Assembly: GCA_963829355.1 (NCBI GenBank)
Contig: CAWHHZ010000019.1
Coordinates: 1 to 64,000, forward strand
Reading direction: 5' to 3'
Source: CAWHHZ01 sp963829355
Lineage (GTDB): Bacteria; Acidobacteriota; Thermoanaerobaculia; Gp7-AA8; JAHWKK01
DNA: 64,000 nt
The stretch's first letter is position 1; the number at the start of each line of letters is the position of its first letter. Shown one piece after another: positions 9,112-16,744 of the stretch. Below the pieces are notes generated by a model. That model was not told the origin of the DNA, made no database searches, and saw only the letters and a list, made by a program, of their open reading frames with translations. The translations under genes and the position numbers were made by a program.

Positions 9112-10347
9112 ATGAAATTTCGATCGATCTTCATCGCCGTCCTGGTTGCGTCCGCACTGGTTGTGGCCGCTTTGATGATCAATCTGCAGCGACCTCGTGT
9201 CGAGGTGGATCAGCCGGGGCCGGAGTTCGTGCGCGCGACCGGCAAGTGTGCCACCTGTCATGCGGAAGAGACCGGGGCGGTGGTTCACGAGTACGAGATG
9301 AGTGCACATGCGAGACGAGGTGTGACGTGCCTCGACTGCCATCGTGCGAATCCCGGACAGGAGGAGCTAGAACATCGTGGCTTCGTCATTACGGCGAAGA
9401 TGACGGCGAACAACTGCCGACAGTGCCATAACACTCAGTATGAGCAGTTCCTGCGGAGTCGTCACGCGGCTCCGGCCTGGGCCGCCGTCAGGGGCCCGGA
9501 CGATTTCACCGAGGAACAGATCGCTCGTGCCGAAGCGATTCACCCCGGCGCGGTACAGCGCCAGGCAAACGCGCTGGCCAGTCTCGAGGGCGGCGCGGCG
9601 ATCTCACGCGGCTGTTCGCAATGCCACAACGTCGGCAAGCCGAACAGCGACGGAACGATCGGCACATGCACCGCCTGCCATGCCCGCCATTCGGCTTCCG
9701 TCCGTCTCGCGAGGCTACCGCAGACGTGTGGGCAGTGTCACATGGGCCCGGATCATTCGCAGATCGAGATCTACAACGAGTCGAAGCATGGCGTGCTCTT
9801 CAACGCTCAGCGAGACTGGATGGACCTCGATGCGGATCCGAAGACTCTGACCACGAGGGATATGCCTGTGCCGACGTGTGCGACCTGTCACATGAGCGGT
9901 ATCGAGGGACTCAAATTCACCCACGACACGACCGAACGCCTGTCGTATTTCCTGTTTGCCGAGGTCTCTGACCGCAGACCGACCTATCAGAGCGGCCGCA
10001 TCCAGATGCAGGAGGTGTGCACCAAGTGTCACACCAAGCCGAACATCGAACGGTATTACGAGGAAGCCGAAGAGGTCGTGGTCAGCACGAACGAGTATGT
10101 CCAGCGATCTCAGGAAATCATGAAGAGTCTCCGTGCGGAAGGGCTTTTGACGCCACAACCGTTCGACGAGCCGATCGAGTTCGTCGCGTTCGATCTGTGG
10201 CACTACTACGGTCGCACGGCCAAACATGGCGCCTTCATGGGGGGGGCCGACTTCGTTCAGTGGCACGGTTTCTATGAGCTGGTCGCGAAGCTCGACGAGA
10301 TGGAGAGCATGGCCGCAGACCTGCGGCGCAATCGCGGGGCGTCATGA
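9112..10347 (+). CDS. Octahaem hydroxylamine oxidoreductase-like cytochrome c
   Basis: 411 residues. There is one N-terminal hydrophobic anchor (FIAVLVASALVVAALM), then eight CxxCH haem sites: CATCH, CLDCH, CRQCH, CSQCH, CTACH, CGQCH, CATCH and CTKCH. The C-terminal YYGRTAKHGAFMGGADF and QWHGFYEL segment is typical of the HAO family. The protein would face the periplasm, held by its anchor. Relatives either oxidise hydroxylamine (with a Tyr-crosslinked P460 haem) or reduce nitrite or hydroxylamine without the crosslink; which applies cannot be decided by eye. The ATG at 9112 follows GGGAGGGGAG. It overlaps the next gene by 4 bases (ATGA), so the two proteins are likely made together. Confidence 0.9.
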   Translation: MKFRSIFIAVLVASALVVAALMINLQRPRVEVDQPGPEFVRATGKCATCHAEETGAVVHEYEMSAHARRGVTCLDCHRANPGQEELEHRGFVITAKMTANNCRQCHNTQYEQFLRSRHAAPAWAAVRGPDDFTEEQIARAEAIHPGAVQRQANALASLEGGAAISRGCSQCHNVGKPNSDGTIGTCTACHARHSASVRLARLPQTCGQCHMGPDHSQIEIYNESKHGVLFNAQRDWMDLDADPKTLTTRDMPVPTCATCHMSGIEGLKFTHDTTERLSYFLFAEVSDRRPTYQSGRIQMQEVCTKCHTKPNIERYYEEAEEVVVSTNEYVQRSQEIMKSLRAEGLLTPQPFDEPIEFVAFDLWHYYGRTAKHGAFMGGADFVQWHGFYELVAKLDEMESMAADLRRNRGAS

Positions 10348-11207
10348 GGAAGTTGGTTCTCCAGTTGCGAGAGCCTCGCGCTCTCGTCGAGCTCTTCGCA
10401 CTCGTCAACCTGGCCTTTCTGGCAGTCGACATCTGGTTCGCGCACTCCTACAACGACTTCCATGATCCGGCCGAGTGGATCCCGTTCGTGGTGTCGACTG
10501 CCGGGCCTTTCCTGCTCGTGGTGGGAATTGCCGTCTCACGATCTCTCCGGCCGAACGCCACAACCACGTCGCGGATCCTCGGATTTATCGTCGGCGGGAC
10601 TGGAGTCGTGACGGGCATAACAGGGCTGCTTCTCCATCTGCGGGACACATTCTTCATCGAGCAGACGCTCGAGAACCTGGTGTACACCGCACCGTTCGCC
10701 GCTCCTCTGGCGTACAGCGGGATCGGAATGCTTCTGATCATGAACCGGATGGTCGAGCCGCGGTCGAGGGAGTGGGCTCAGTGGACGATCTTCCTGGCGT
10801 TCGGTGGATTCGTCGGCAATTTCGTGCTGACGCTGGCCGATCACGCGCAGAATGGCTTTTTCGACCCGAAGGAGTGGATCGCGGTGGTTGCCGCCGCGCT
10901 CGCCGTGGGGACTTTGCTTCTCGCTCTCTGGGACCATTCGAGGCAGTTCCTCATTTTCGCATCGGCGATGCTCGCGTTCCAGTGCCTGATCGGTTTCGTC
11001 GGATTCATTCTCCATTTCCTCGCCATCCGCTCCGGTCCCATGGCGACGCTGATGGAAAACTCGATCTTCGGCACTCCGATGTTCGCCCCGCTGCTGTTCG
11101 TGAATCTGGCACTTCTCGGCGCGATCGGGATCTACGCACTCTGGTGCCATGATCTCATCGAGGGGCCCGCGCGAACCGTCGCCTCCTCCGTGGATCTCGG
11201 AAAGTGA
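10344..11207 (+). CDS. 8-TM membrane protein with internal duplication, partner of octahaem cytochrome
   Basis: 287 residues, about eight transmembrane helices, no haem c motif and no family I recognise. The two halves align. Repeat 1 has H34, D41-P-x-E-W-I46, LLLH98, E110-N111 and P117-F-A-A-P-L122. Repeat 2 has H167, D174-P-x-E-W-I179, FILH224, E238-N239 and P245-M-F-A-P-L250. The gene overlaps the octahaem cytochrome gene by 4 bases. The conserved membrane histidines could ligate haem b or a metal, or help bind quinone, making this the membrane electron-transfer subunit of the cytochrome (inference). The usual partner of HAO relatives is a NapC-type tetrahaem protein, so this pairing is unusual. 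Confidence 0.8.
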   Translation: MRKLVLQLREPRALVELFALVNLAFLAVDIWFAHSYNDFHDPAEWIPFVVSTAGPFLLVVGIAVSRSLRPNATTTSRILGFIVGGTGVVTGITGLLLHLRDTFFIEQTLENLVYTAPFAAPLAYSGIGMLLIMNRMVEPRSREWAQWTIFLAFGGFVGNFVLTLADHAQNGFFDPKEWIAVVAAALAVGTLLLALWDHSRQFLIFASAMLAFQCLIGFVGFILHFLAIRSGPMATLMENSIFGTPMFAPLLFVNLALLGAIGIYALWCHDLIEGPARTVASSVDLGK

Positions 11208-11279
11208 ATGCTGCAGGATATAACCTGCGCGATCGGAAGACATTAGCAGGACTCGCTCGCTCGAGATGGTCGTCCAGGC

Positions 11280-11435
11280 TGGGCGCGTGCTCGGTCGCGA
11301 GCCGGCTCTCTCAAGGGCCTGGCCGAGGAGGCTCCCGAGGCTTACAATGACATCGATTCGGTCGTTGACGTAGTCGATCGGGCGGGGATCGCGAGCAGGA
11401 TTGTGCGGCTGAAACCTGTTGCCGTCGTCAAAGAT
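11280..11435 (+). pseudogene. rtcB: Remnant of rtcB (RNA ligase) C-terminus
   Basis: In frame from 11280, positions 11313-11435 read KGLAEEAPEAYNDIDSVVDV and then DRAGIASRIVRLKPVAVVKD. This matches the conserved C-terminal end of RtcB tRNA-splicing/RNA-repair ligases (EEAPxAYKDID...ARxxxLxPxxVVKG). Only about 40-50 residues are left, without the upstream catalytic part, and the frame then runs on without the normal stop. It is a decayed gene end in the 307-base spacer before the histidine kinase gene. No other gene is visible in that spacer. Confidence 0.72.
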
Positions 11436-11514
11436 TTGAGCACACTTGTCACAGCTCAGCTGAGTACATGGCGCCTCCCTCGCATACCAGCAGCCGGTAG
11501 ATCAGCAGAAATTT

Positions 11515-13551
11515 ATGAGCGCGAGCGGTGAGCAACAGGCAGTCCCGGGGACTTCAGCCGAGGAGTACGATCTCCTCGTGGACGCGGTGCGGGACTACGC
11601 GCTGTTTCTTCTCGGTCCCGACGGTACGATCCGCTCGTGGAACAGTGGCGCGAACAGGATTTTTGGTTACAGCGCAGGCGAGGCCACAGGTAAGCATTTC
11701 TCGATGTTCTACTCCCAGGGCGACAAGGATGGAGGGAAGCCCCGCTGGGAGCTCGAGACGGCCGAGAAATCGGGGCGTGTCGAGGACGAGGGATGGCGGC
11801 TGCGCAAGGATGGAACCCGGTTCTGGGCGAATACCGTCATCACCGCCCTCTACGAAGAAGATGGAAGTCTGCACGGCTTTGCAAAGGTCACCCGCGATCT
11901 GACGGAGCGCAAGATCGCGGAGGAACGGCTGCGGCGGAGCGAGGAGATGTTCCGCCTCCTGGTCGCTTCGGTTCAGGACTACGCGATCTTCATGCTCGAC
12001 CCTGACGGCGAGATCATGAGCTGGAACGAGGGCGCGCAGAGGATCAAGGGATATACGGCCGACGAGGTGATGGGGAAGCATCTCTCCATCTTCTACACAC
12101 CGGAGGACGTCGAGGCGAACATGGCTGAGAAGCTCCTCGACATTGCGGCACGAGAGGGACGGGTCGAGCGGGAGGGGTGGCGCGTTCGAAAGGACGGCAC
12201 TCGCTTCTGGGCTGACGCGGTCATCACGGCTGTTCGAGAGAGTGACGGATCTCTGCGTGGCTTTGCCAAGGTCACGAGGGACATCACCGACAGGAAGCGC
12301 GCCGAACAGATCCGGCAGGATTATCTCGAACAGCGGGAAGCACGACTCAAGGCTGACGAGCGACGCAGGCTCGCCGAGGCTTCGTCGCGAGCAGCTCAGG
12401 AGGCGAATCGAGTGAAAGACGAGTTCCTCATGATGCTCTCCCACGAGCTGAGGACGCCTCTGACCTCGATTCTCGGATGGTCCCGTCTTCTGCCCACGCT
12501 GGATCGAAACGACGAAGCGCTCGACGAGGGGCTCCGCGCGATCGCCCGCAGCGCGGAGCTGCAGGCAGCTCTCGTGGACGACGTTCTCGACATCTCGAGA
12601 ATCGTTTCAGGGAAGCTGCGTCTCGAGCGGGAGCCGATCGACGCGGCCGAGGCGATCAGGGAGGCGGCGCAGCACGTGCGAGACGAGGCGGCAGCCAAGT
12701 CGCTCACGTTTCGCATCGAGCTGCCGGAGGATCTCGGTGTGGTGCGGGCAGATCGCGTCCGCCTCGAGCAGATCGTCTGGAATCTCCTGAATAACGCGGT
12801 GAAGTTCACGCCGGAGGGCGGAACCGTGATCCTCCGTGCCTCTTCTGCTGACGAGCGGCTCGAGATCAGCGTCGAGGACAATGGGATCGGAATCGACAAG
12901 GATTTCCTGCCCCATATTTTCGAGACGTTCCGGCAGGCGGATATGGGAGTCCGGCGGGGCCATGGGGGCCTCGGGCTCGGTCTCACCATCGTCCGTCATC
13001 TCGTGGAGGCGCACAGCGGGACGATCAGCGTGGAGAGCAAGGGACCCGGGAAAGGAGCCGTTTTCACAATCCGGATTCCGCTCATCTCTTCTGCCGGAGA
13101 AGAATGGCCCGCCGGTTCAATCCCTGAGCGGGACGAGCACCTGACCGGCCGGCTGGAGGGAGCATCGATCCTCGTCGTGGACGACGATTTCGAGGGGCGC
13201 AACTTTCTCGCGAAGGTGCTGCAGAAGGCGGGAGCGGTCGTGGAGGCCGTCTCATCGGTACCTGCGGCGCTCAACGTGTGTGCCGAGGAGCTGCCGGACC
13301 TGATCCTGAGCGACATCGGGATGCCGGATCTCAGCGGTCACGATCTTCTCCGGAGCCTACGGGAAGCGGAGATGAGAGTGAAGACACCCGTCGTCGCGAT
13401 CTCGGCCTTCGACGCCCCGGCGATCGCCGCTGATGGCGGAGGGTTCGATGGGTTCATCCGGAAGCCGGTGGATCCGTTCGATCTGGTCAGTGCGATCGAG
13501 GACGCGCTGAAGAGCAAGCCGCCGGAAGACGAGGAGCGGCAGTCATCCTGA
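11515..13551 (+). CDS. Hybrid sensor histidine kinase (PAS-PAS-HisKA-HATPase-REC)
   Basis: 678 residues, with no transmembrane segment and so cytoplasmic. Two similar PAS domains occupy about 17-140 and 150-265; both contain WN-x-GA-x-RI-x-GY and a GxxRKDGTRFWA segment typical of PAS/PAC sensors. A short coiled coil leads to HisKA with phospho-acceptor H310 in MLSHELRTPL. Next come the HATPase N box (NLLNNAVKFTPEGG) and G boxes (DNGIGI, GGLGLGL), and a C-terminal receiver with VVDDD and phospho-acceptor D600 in SDIGMP. No DNA-binding output is fused, so a separate response regulator or phosphotransfer protein is expected. The last residues and stop codon lie inside a repeat that starts at 13542. 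Confidence 0.93.
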   Translation: MSASGEQQAVPGTSAEEYDLLVDAVRDYALFLLGPDGTIRSWNSGANRIFGYSAGEATGKHFSMFYSQGDKDGGKPRWELETAEKSGRVEDEGWRLRKDGTRFWANTVITALYEEDGSLHGFAKVTRDLTERKIAEERLRRSEEMFRLLVASVQDYAIFMLDPDGEIMSWNEGAQRIKGYTADEVMGKHLSIFYTPEDVEANMAEKLLDIAAREGRVEREGWRVRKDGTRFWADAVITAVRESDGSLRGFAKVTRDITDRKRAEQIRQDYLEQREARLKADERRRLAEASSRAAQEANRVKDEFLMMLSHELRTPLTSILGWSRLLPTLDRNDEALDEGLRAIARSAELQAALVDDVLDISRIVSGKLRLEREPIDAAEAIREAAQHVRDEAAAKSLTFRIELPEDLGVVRADRVRLEQIVWNLLNNAVKFTPEGGTVILRASSADERLEISVEDNGIGIDKDFLPHIFETFRQADMGVRRGHGGLGLGLTIVRHLVEAHSGTISVESKGPGKGAVFTIRIPLISSAGEEWPAGSIPERDEHLTGRLEGASILVVDDDFEGRNFLAKVLQKAGAVVEAVSSVPAALNVCAEELPDLILSDIGMPDLSGHDLLRSLREAEMRVKTPVVAISAFDAPAIAADGGGFDGFIRKPVDPFDLVSAIEDALKSKPPEDEERQSS

Positions 13552-13638
13552 GCGCAGCGAAGGATCGCGTACGGGATGACTCGAGGTAACTTCGGGCGAG
13601 TATGACTTCACGCGATCCTTCGCTGCGCTCAGGATGAC
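13542..13638. repeat. TCATCCTGAGC palindromic element, copy overlapping kinase stop codon
   Basis: GTCATCCTGAGC at the left end and GCTCAGGATGAC at the right end are perfect inverted repeats. Inner GCGCAGCGAAGGATCGCG and CGCGATCCTTCGCTGCGC also pair. The TGA of the left arm is the stop codon of the upstream histidine kinase gene. Confidence 0.85.
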
Positions 13639-13791
13639 AGGGCGTTTGGTGGGGTGGTTTCGACGGGAGGCCGTACACAATTCCTCCGAGCGGGGCTCGC
13701 CCCGTTTTCGATACAATGCAGCCGCCGCTTAGCGGTCCACCTCGTCGCCCGTCTCGGCGCGACGCCTGTTGTGAAAATCTGGAGGTAAACG

Positions 13792-14778
13792 ATGACGACG
13801 ATCAAGGACTACAGGGTGCTGATCATCGGATCCGGCCCTGCCGGCTGCACCGCTGCCCTCTACCTCGCTCGCGCCGACATCAAGCCACTCGTTCTCGAAG
13901 GGATGCAGCCGGGCGGACAGCTCACGATCACGACCGATGTCGAAAATTACCCTGGATTCCCGGAGGGAATCCTCGGACCGAAACTGATGGATCTGATGCG
14001 CACTCAGGCCGAGAGATTCGGAGCCGAGTTCGTGATGGAGAAAGTCGAGTCGGTCGAGTTCGACAGCCACCCCTTCATCGTCACCACCGAGGACAAGAAA
14101 TACGAAGCCGACGCGGTGATCCTCGCCTCGGGAGCCTCGGCCAAGCAGATCGGACTCGAGTCCGAGAAGGAGCTGCAGGGCTTCGGGGTTTCGTACTGTG
14201 CGACGTGTGATGGCTTCTTCTTCCGAGACAAGGAGATCGCCGTCGTCGGTGGCGGTGACTCCGCGATGGAGGAAGCGACCTTCCTGACGAAGTTTGCGAA
14301 GAAGGTGACTGTCATTCACCGTCGCGACGAGCTGCGCGCCTCGAAGATCATGCAGGAGCGCGCGCTGGAAAACTCGAAGATCGAGTTCATGTGGGACACT
14401 CAAGTCACCGAGGTGATCGGAAGCAAGGAGACCGGCGTGACGGCTCTGAAGATCGATCACCGTGACGGTGGCAATGAGCGCGAGATTCCGATGCAGGGAC
14501 TGTTTGTTGCCATCGGGCACACGCCCAACACGGAACCTTTCCGCGACTCGGGTCTGCAGTTCGACGAGAACGGATACATCATCGCGAAGGCGGGTTCGAC
14601 GGTCACTGATATCCCGGGCGTTTTCGCATGCGGCGACGTGATCGATCACGTCTACCGCCAGGCGATCACCGCCGCGGGTTCGGGCTGCATGGCCGCACTC
14701 GATTGTGAGAGATGGCTGACCCACGAGCGGATTACCGAACGCTGGGGTCTGGAGAAAGAAGAAGAGGCAAGAGTTTGA
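13792..14778 (+). CDS. trxB: Thioredoxin reductase
   Basis: 328 residues, the usual length. The FAD-binding GSGPAGCTAALYLAR lies near the N-terminus. The redox-active pair is C136-A-T-C139 followed by DG, the NADPH site is VGGGDSAMEEA, and the closing FAD motif is GVFACGDV. The enzyme transfers electrons from NADPH to thioredoxin in the cytoplasm. GGAGG lies upstream of the ATG at 13792. The stop overlaps a TTG start (TTGA) of the following Rossmann-fold gene, so the two are probably co-translated. Confidence 0.95.
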   Translation: MTTIKDYRVLIIGSGPAGCTAALYLARADIKPLVLEGMQPGGQLTITTDVENYPGFPEGILGPKLMDLMRTQAERFGAEFVMEKVESVEFDSHPFIVTTEDKKYEADAVILASGASAKQIGLESEKELQGFGVSYCATCDGFFFRDKEIAVVGGGDSAMEEATFLTKFAKKVTVIHRRDELRASKIMQERALENSKIEFMWDTQVTEVIGSKETGVTALKIDHRDGGNEREIPMQGLFVAIGHTPNTEPFRDSGLQFDENGYIIAKAGSTVTDIPGVFACGDVIDHVYRQAITAAGSGCMAALDCERWLTHERITERWGLEKEEEARV

Positions 14779-16574
14779 CCAAGACTACGATTGCTCGACG
14801 TGTTCTCATTCTCGGTGGCGGAGGCATGGTCGGGCTCGAGGCGGCTCGCGAGATCGCCAGAAAACTTCGTCCCGAGACCATCGTCATTTCTGCTCTGACC
14901 GAAGCCGAGGTCGAGGAAGCCGTTTCCTCACTTCGGAAGGAAGGTGGGGAGCAGGGGTGGAGCCCGGAGTTCATCGCAGAGTCGGGCGACATCTTTCTTC
15001 CGAAGGCCCTGCAGGGCAAGAGCAGGCGCGAGCTCGTCACGGACCGCGAGCTGTTCAATGCGCTCTTCGAAGACATCTTTTCGTCCGACATGAAGGGCTA
15101 CAGAACGTCGGGGCTCTACGGGCTGATCGAGAAACATCAGCCCGATGTCGTGATCGACTGCATCAATACGGCGACCGCGATCAGCTATCAGGACGTCTAC
15201 TCCACCTCACGCAGGGTCAAGGTCTTTCTCGACAGGCTCGAGAACGACAAGGAGCTGCGGAGTGAGGACATCAACCCATTCGTCGAGTCGATCCGTGAAC
15301 TTCTCATTGCGCAGGGAGTGCCGCAGATCGTCCGGCACATCCTTTACCTGCACCGTGCACTCAGCGAAACCGATGTGAGGGTTTACGTGAAAGTCGGGAC
15401 GACGGGTACGGGCGGCATGGGCGTGAACGTTCCGTTTACGCACTCCGAGGACAAGCCATCGGCGACTCTGCTTTCGAAGTCGGCCATCGGTTTTGCTCAC
15501 ACCGGACTTCTGTTTCTGCTTGCACGGACTCCAGGAAGCGGTGCGCAGGAATCGGAGAGCCACGGCACCATGATCAAGGAAGTGAAGCCGGGCGCGATGA
15601 TTGGCTTCAAACGTCTCGGCCGTACGCACGTCAGGATCAATGGGCCGAACGGCCGCAAGGAGCCGGGGCATCTTTACAAGAGCCGTACGGTGGCGGTCAG
15701 TGATCGCCTCGACCCGCGTGAGTCGTGGGAAGAGTATGGGCAGTTCGAGGATCGATCGATTCCGATCGAGATGGTAGGCGCCGACACGGGGGAGAACGGG
15801 TTCTTCTCCATCGGCGAGTTCGAGGCAATCACGTATCCGCGTCAGATGGAATACGTGACGCCGGAGGAAGTGGCGCGGACCGTAGTGATGGAGATTCTGG
15901 GATCGGCGACCGGGCGCGACGTGATCGCGGCGATCGATGGCGCCATCACCGAGCCGAGTTACCGCGCAGGTCTGCTCCGTCACCATGCAAAGCGGGAGAT
16001 GGACAGGATCGAGACGCTGCTGCGTGGCGACAGCGAGGTTCTGCCCTCCATGGCGATCGGTCACCTCGGACCGCCTCGGCTCTCGAAGCTCATCCTGGAG
16101 GCTTTCCTGATGCGCGAGGCGGCGGGTACGACGAGTTTCGAAAGACTTCTTGCGATCGAGCCGGAAGAGATGCGGAAGAAGGTCGAGGAGTGGCTCGCCG
16201 CCAACGAGCGGATCACGAGTCTGATGACGACCGTCGGAATTCCGATCATCCGCAACGGCGAGGGTGGTGTATCGATCACTCGGGGGCCGCGGCTCAACAT
16301 CCCGGTGCCGTCGCCGGATGGCTCGCCCGTGCCTCTCGACGACGCCGCGGTCGAGAAGTATGCGTCGCAGGGATGGGTTGATCTGCGTCTGGGGAACTTC
16401 CAGTCGTGGCGGGAGCGTCTTCAGAATCTTGCCGATGCCGCCCCGCGCGTGGCGGAGAACGGATCGGCGGCGTTCGAGCTGCACAGCTACATCGAGGACG
16501 AGTTCCGATCCGGGAGACATCGTCGGCTGGGTTCTCTCGAACGAGATCGACGACTCCGGCATGCCCGGCCATAG
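14775..16574 (+). CDS. Uncharacterised large Rossmann-fold protein co-translated with TrxB; 3' frameshift likely
   Basis: 599 residues from a TTG at 14775 that overlaps the trxB stop. The N-terminus RVLILGGGGMVGLEAAREIA is a dinucleotide-binding Rossmann turn, as in SDR or saccharopine-dehydrogenase-like proteins; PDVVIDCINTATA fits the same fold. I do not recognise the rest, so the substrate is unknown. The last 22 residues are basic (SGRHRRLGSLERDRRLRHARP) and look out of frame. Reading one base shifted from about 16512 gives PGDIVGWVLSNEIDDSGM and then PGHRIL, with a stop at 16584, which looks like the genuine end. Either a real 3' frameshift or a one-base sequence error near 16505-16512. 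Confidence 0.75.
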   Translation: MTKTTIARRVLILGGGGMVGLEAAREIARKLRPETIVISALTEAEVEEAVSSLRKEGGEQGWSPEFIAESGDIFLPKALQGKSRRELVTDRELFNALFEDIFSSDMKGYRTSGLYGLIEKHQPDVVIDCINTATAISYQDVYSTSRRVKVFLDRLENDKELRSEDINPFVESIRELLIAQGVPQIVRHILYLHRALSETDVRVYVKVGTTGTGGMGVNVPFTHSEDKPSATLLSKSAIGFAHTGLLFLLARTPGSGAQESESHGTMIKEVKPGAMIGFKRLGRTHVRINGPNGRKEPGHLYKSRTVAVSDRLDPRESWEEYGQFEDRSIPIEMVGADTGENGFFSIGEFEAITYPRQMEYVTPEEVARTVVMEILGSATGRDVIAAIDGAITEPSYRAGLLRHHAKREMDRIETLLRGDSEVLPSMAIGHLGPPRLSKLILEAFLMREAAGTTSFERLLAIEPEEMRKKVEEWLAANERITSLMTTVGIPIIRNGEGGVSITRGPRLNIPVPSPDGSPVPLDDAAVEKYASQGWVDLRLGNFQSWRERLQNLADAAPRVAENGSAAFELHSYIEDEFRSGRHRRLGSLERDRRLRHARP

Positions 16575-16603
16575 AATTCTGTAGGGAGTGTCGCTGGGAC
16601 CGC

Positions 16604-16709
16604 GCGTCCCGGGGGTCGCGCGTCCGCGCGCGATGACCGGCGGCGTCCTCGCCCGCCGGGAGAGCCAGTGCGCAGATCGTGGTATCAGGAGCCGGGGGAC
16701 GGCTCCTGA
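16604..16709. repeat. GC-rich palindromes in convergent spacer
   Basis: Contains GGGTCGCGCGTCCGCGCGCG (16613 onward) and a perfect inverted repeat TCAGGAGCC-GGGGGAC-GGCTCCTGA (16685-16709). There is no T-tract, so this is not a clear intrinsic terminator. The first motif is nearly repeated inside the nifJ gene linker at 52347-52380. Confidence 0.5.
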
Positions 16710-16744
16710 CCATCGGGCCTGGAGACCCGACCCCCCCACGCGTG

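Noticed and set aside
16685..16709. Intrinsic terminator between the convergent genes
   Set aside because: The perfect stem lacks a T-tract on either strand and resembles the other GC-rich repeat palindromes.
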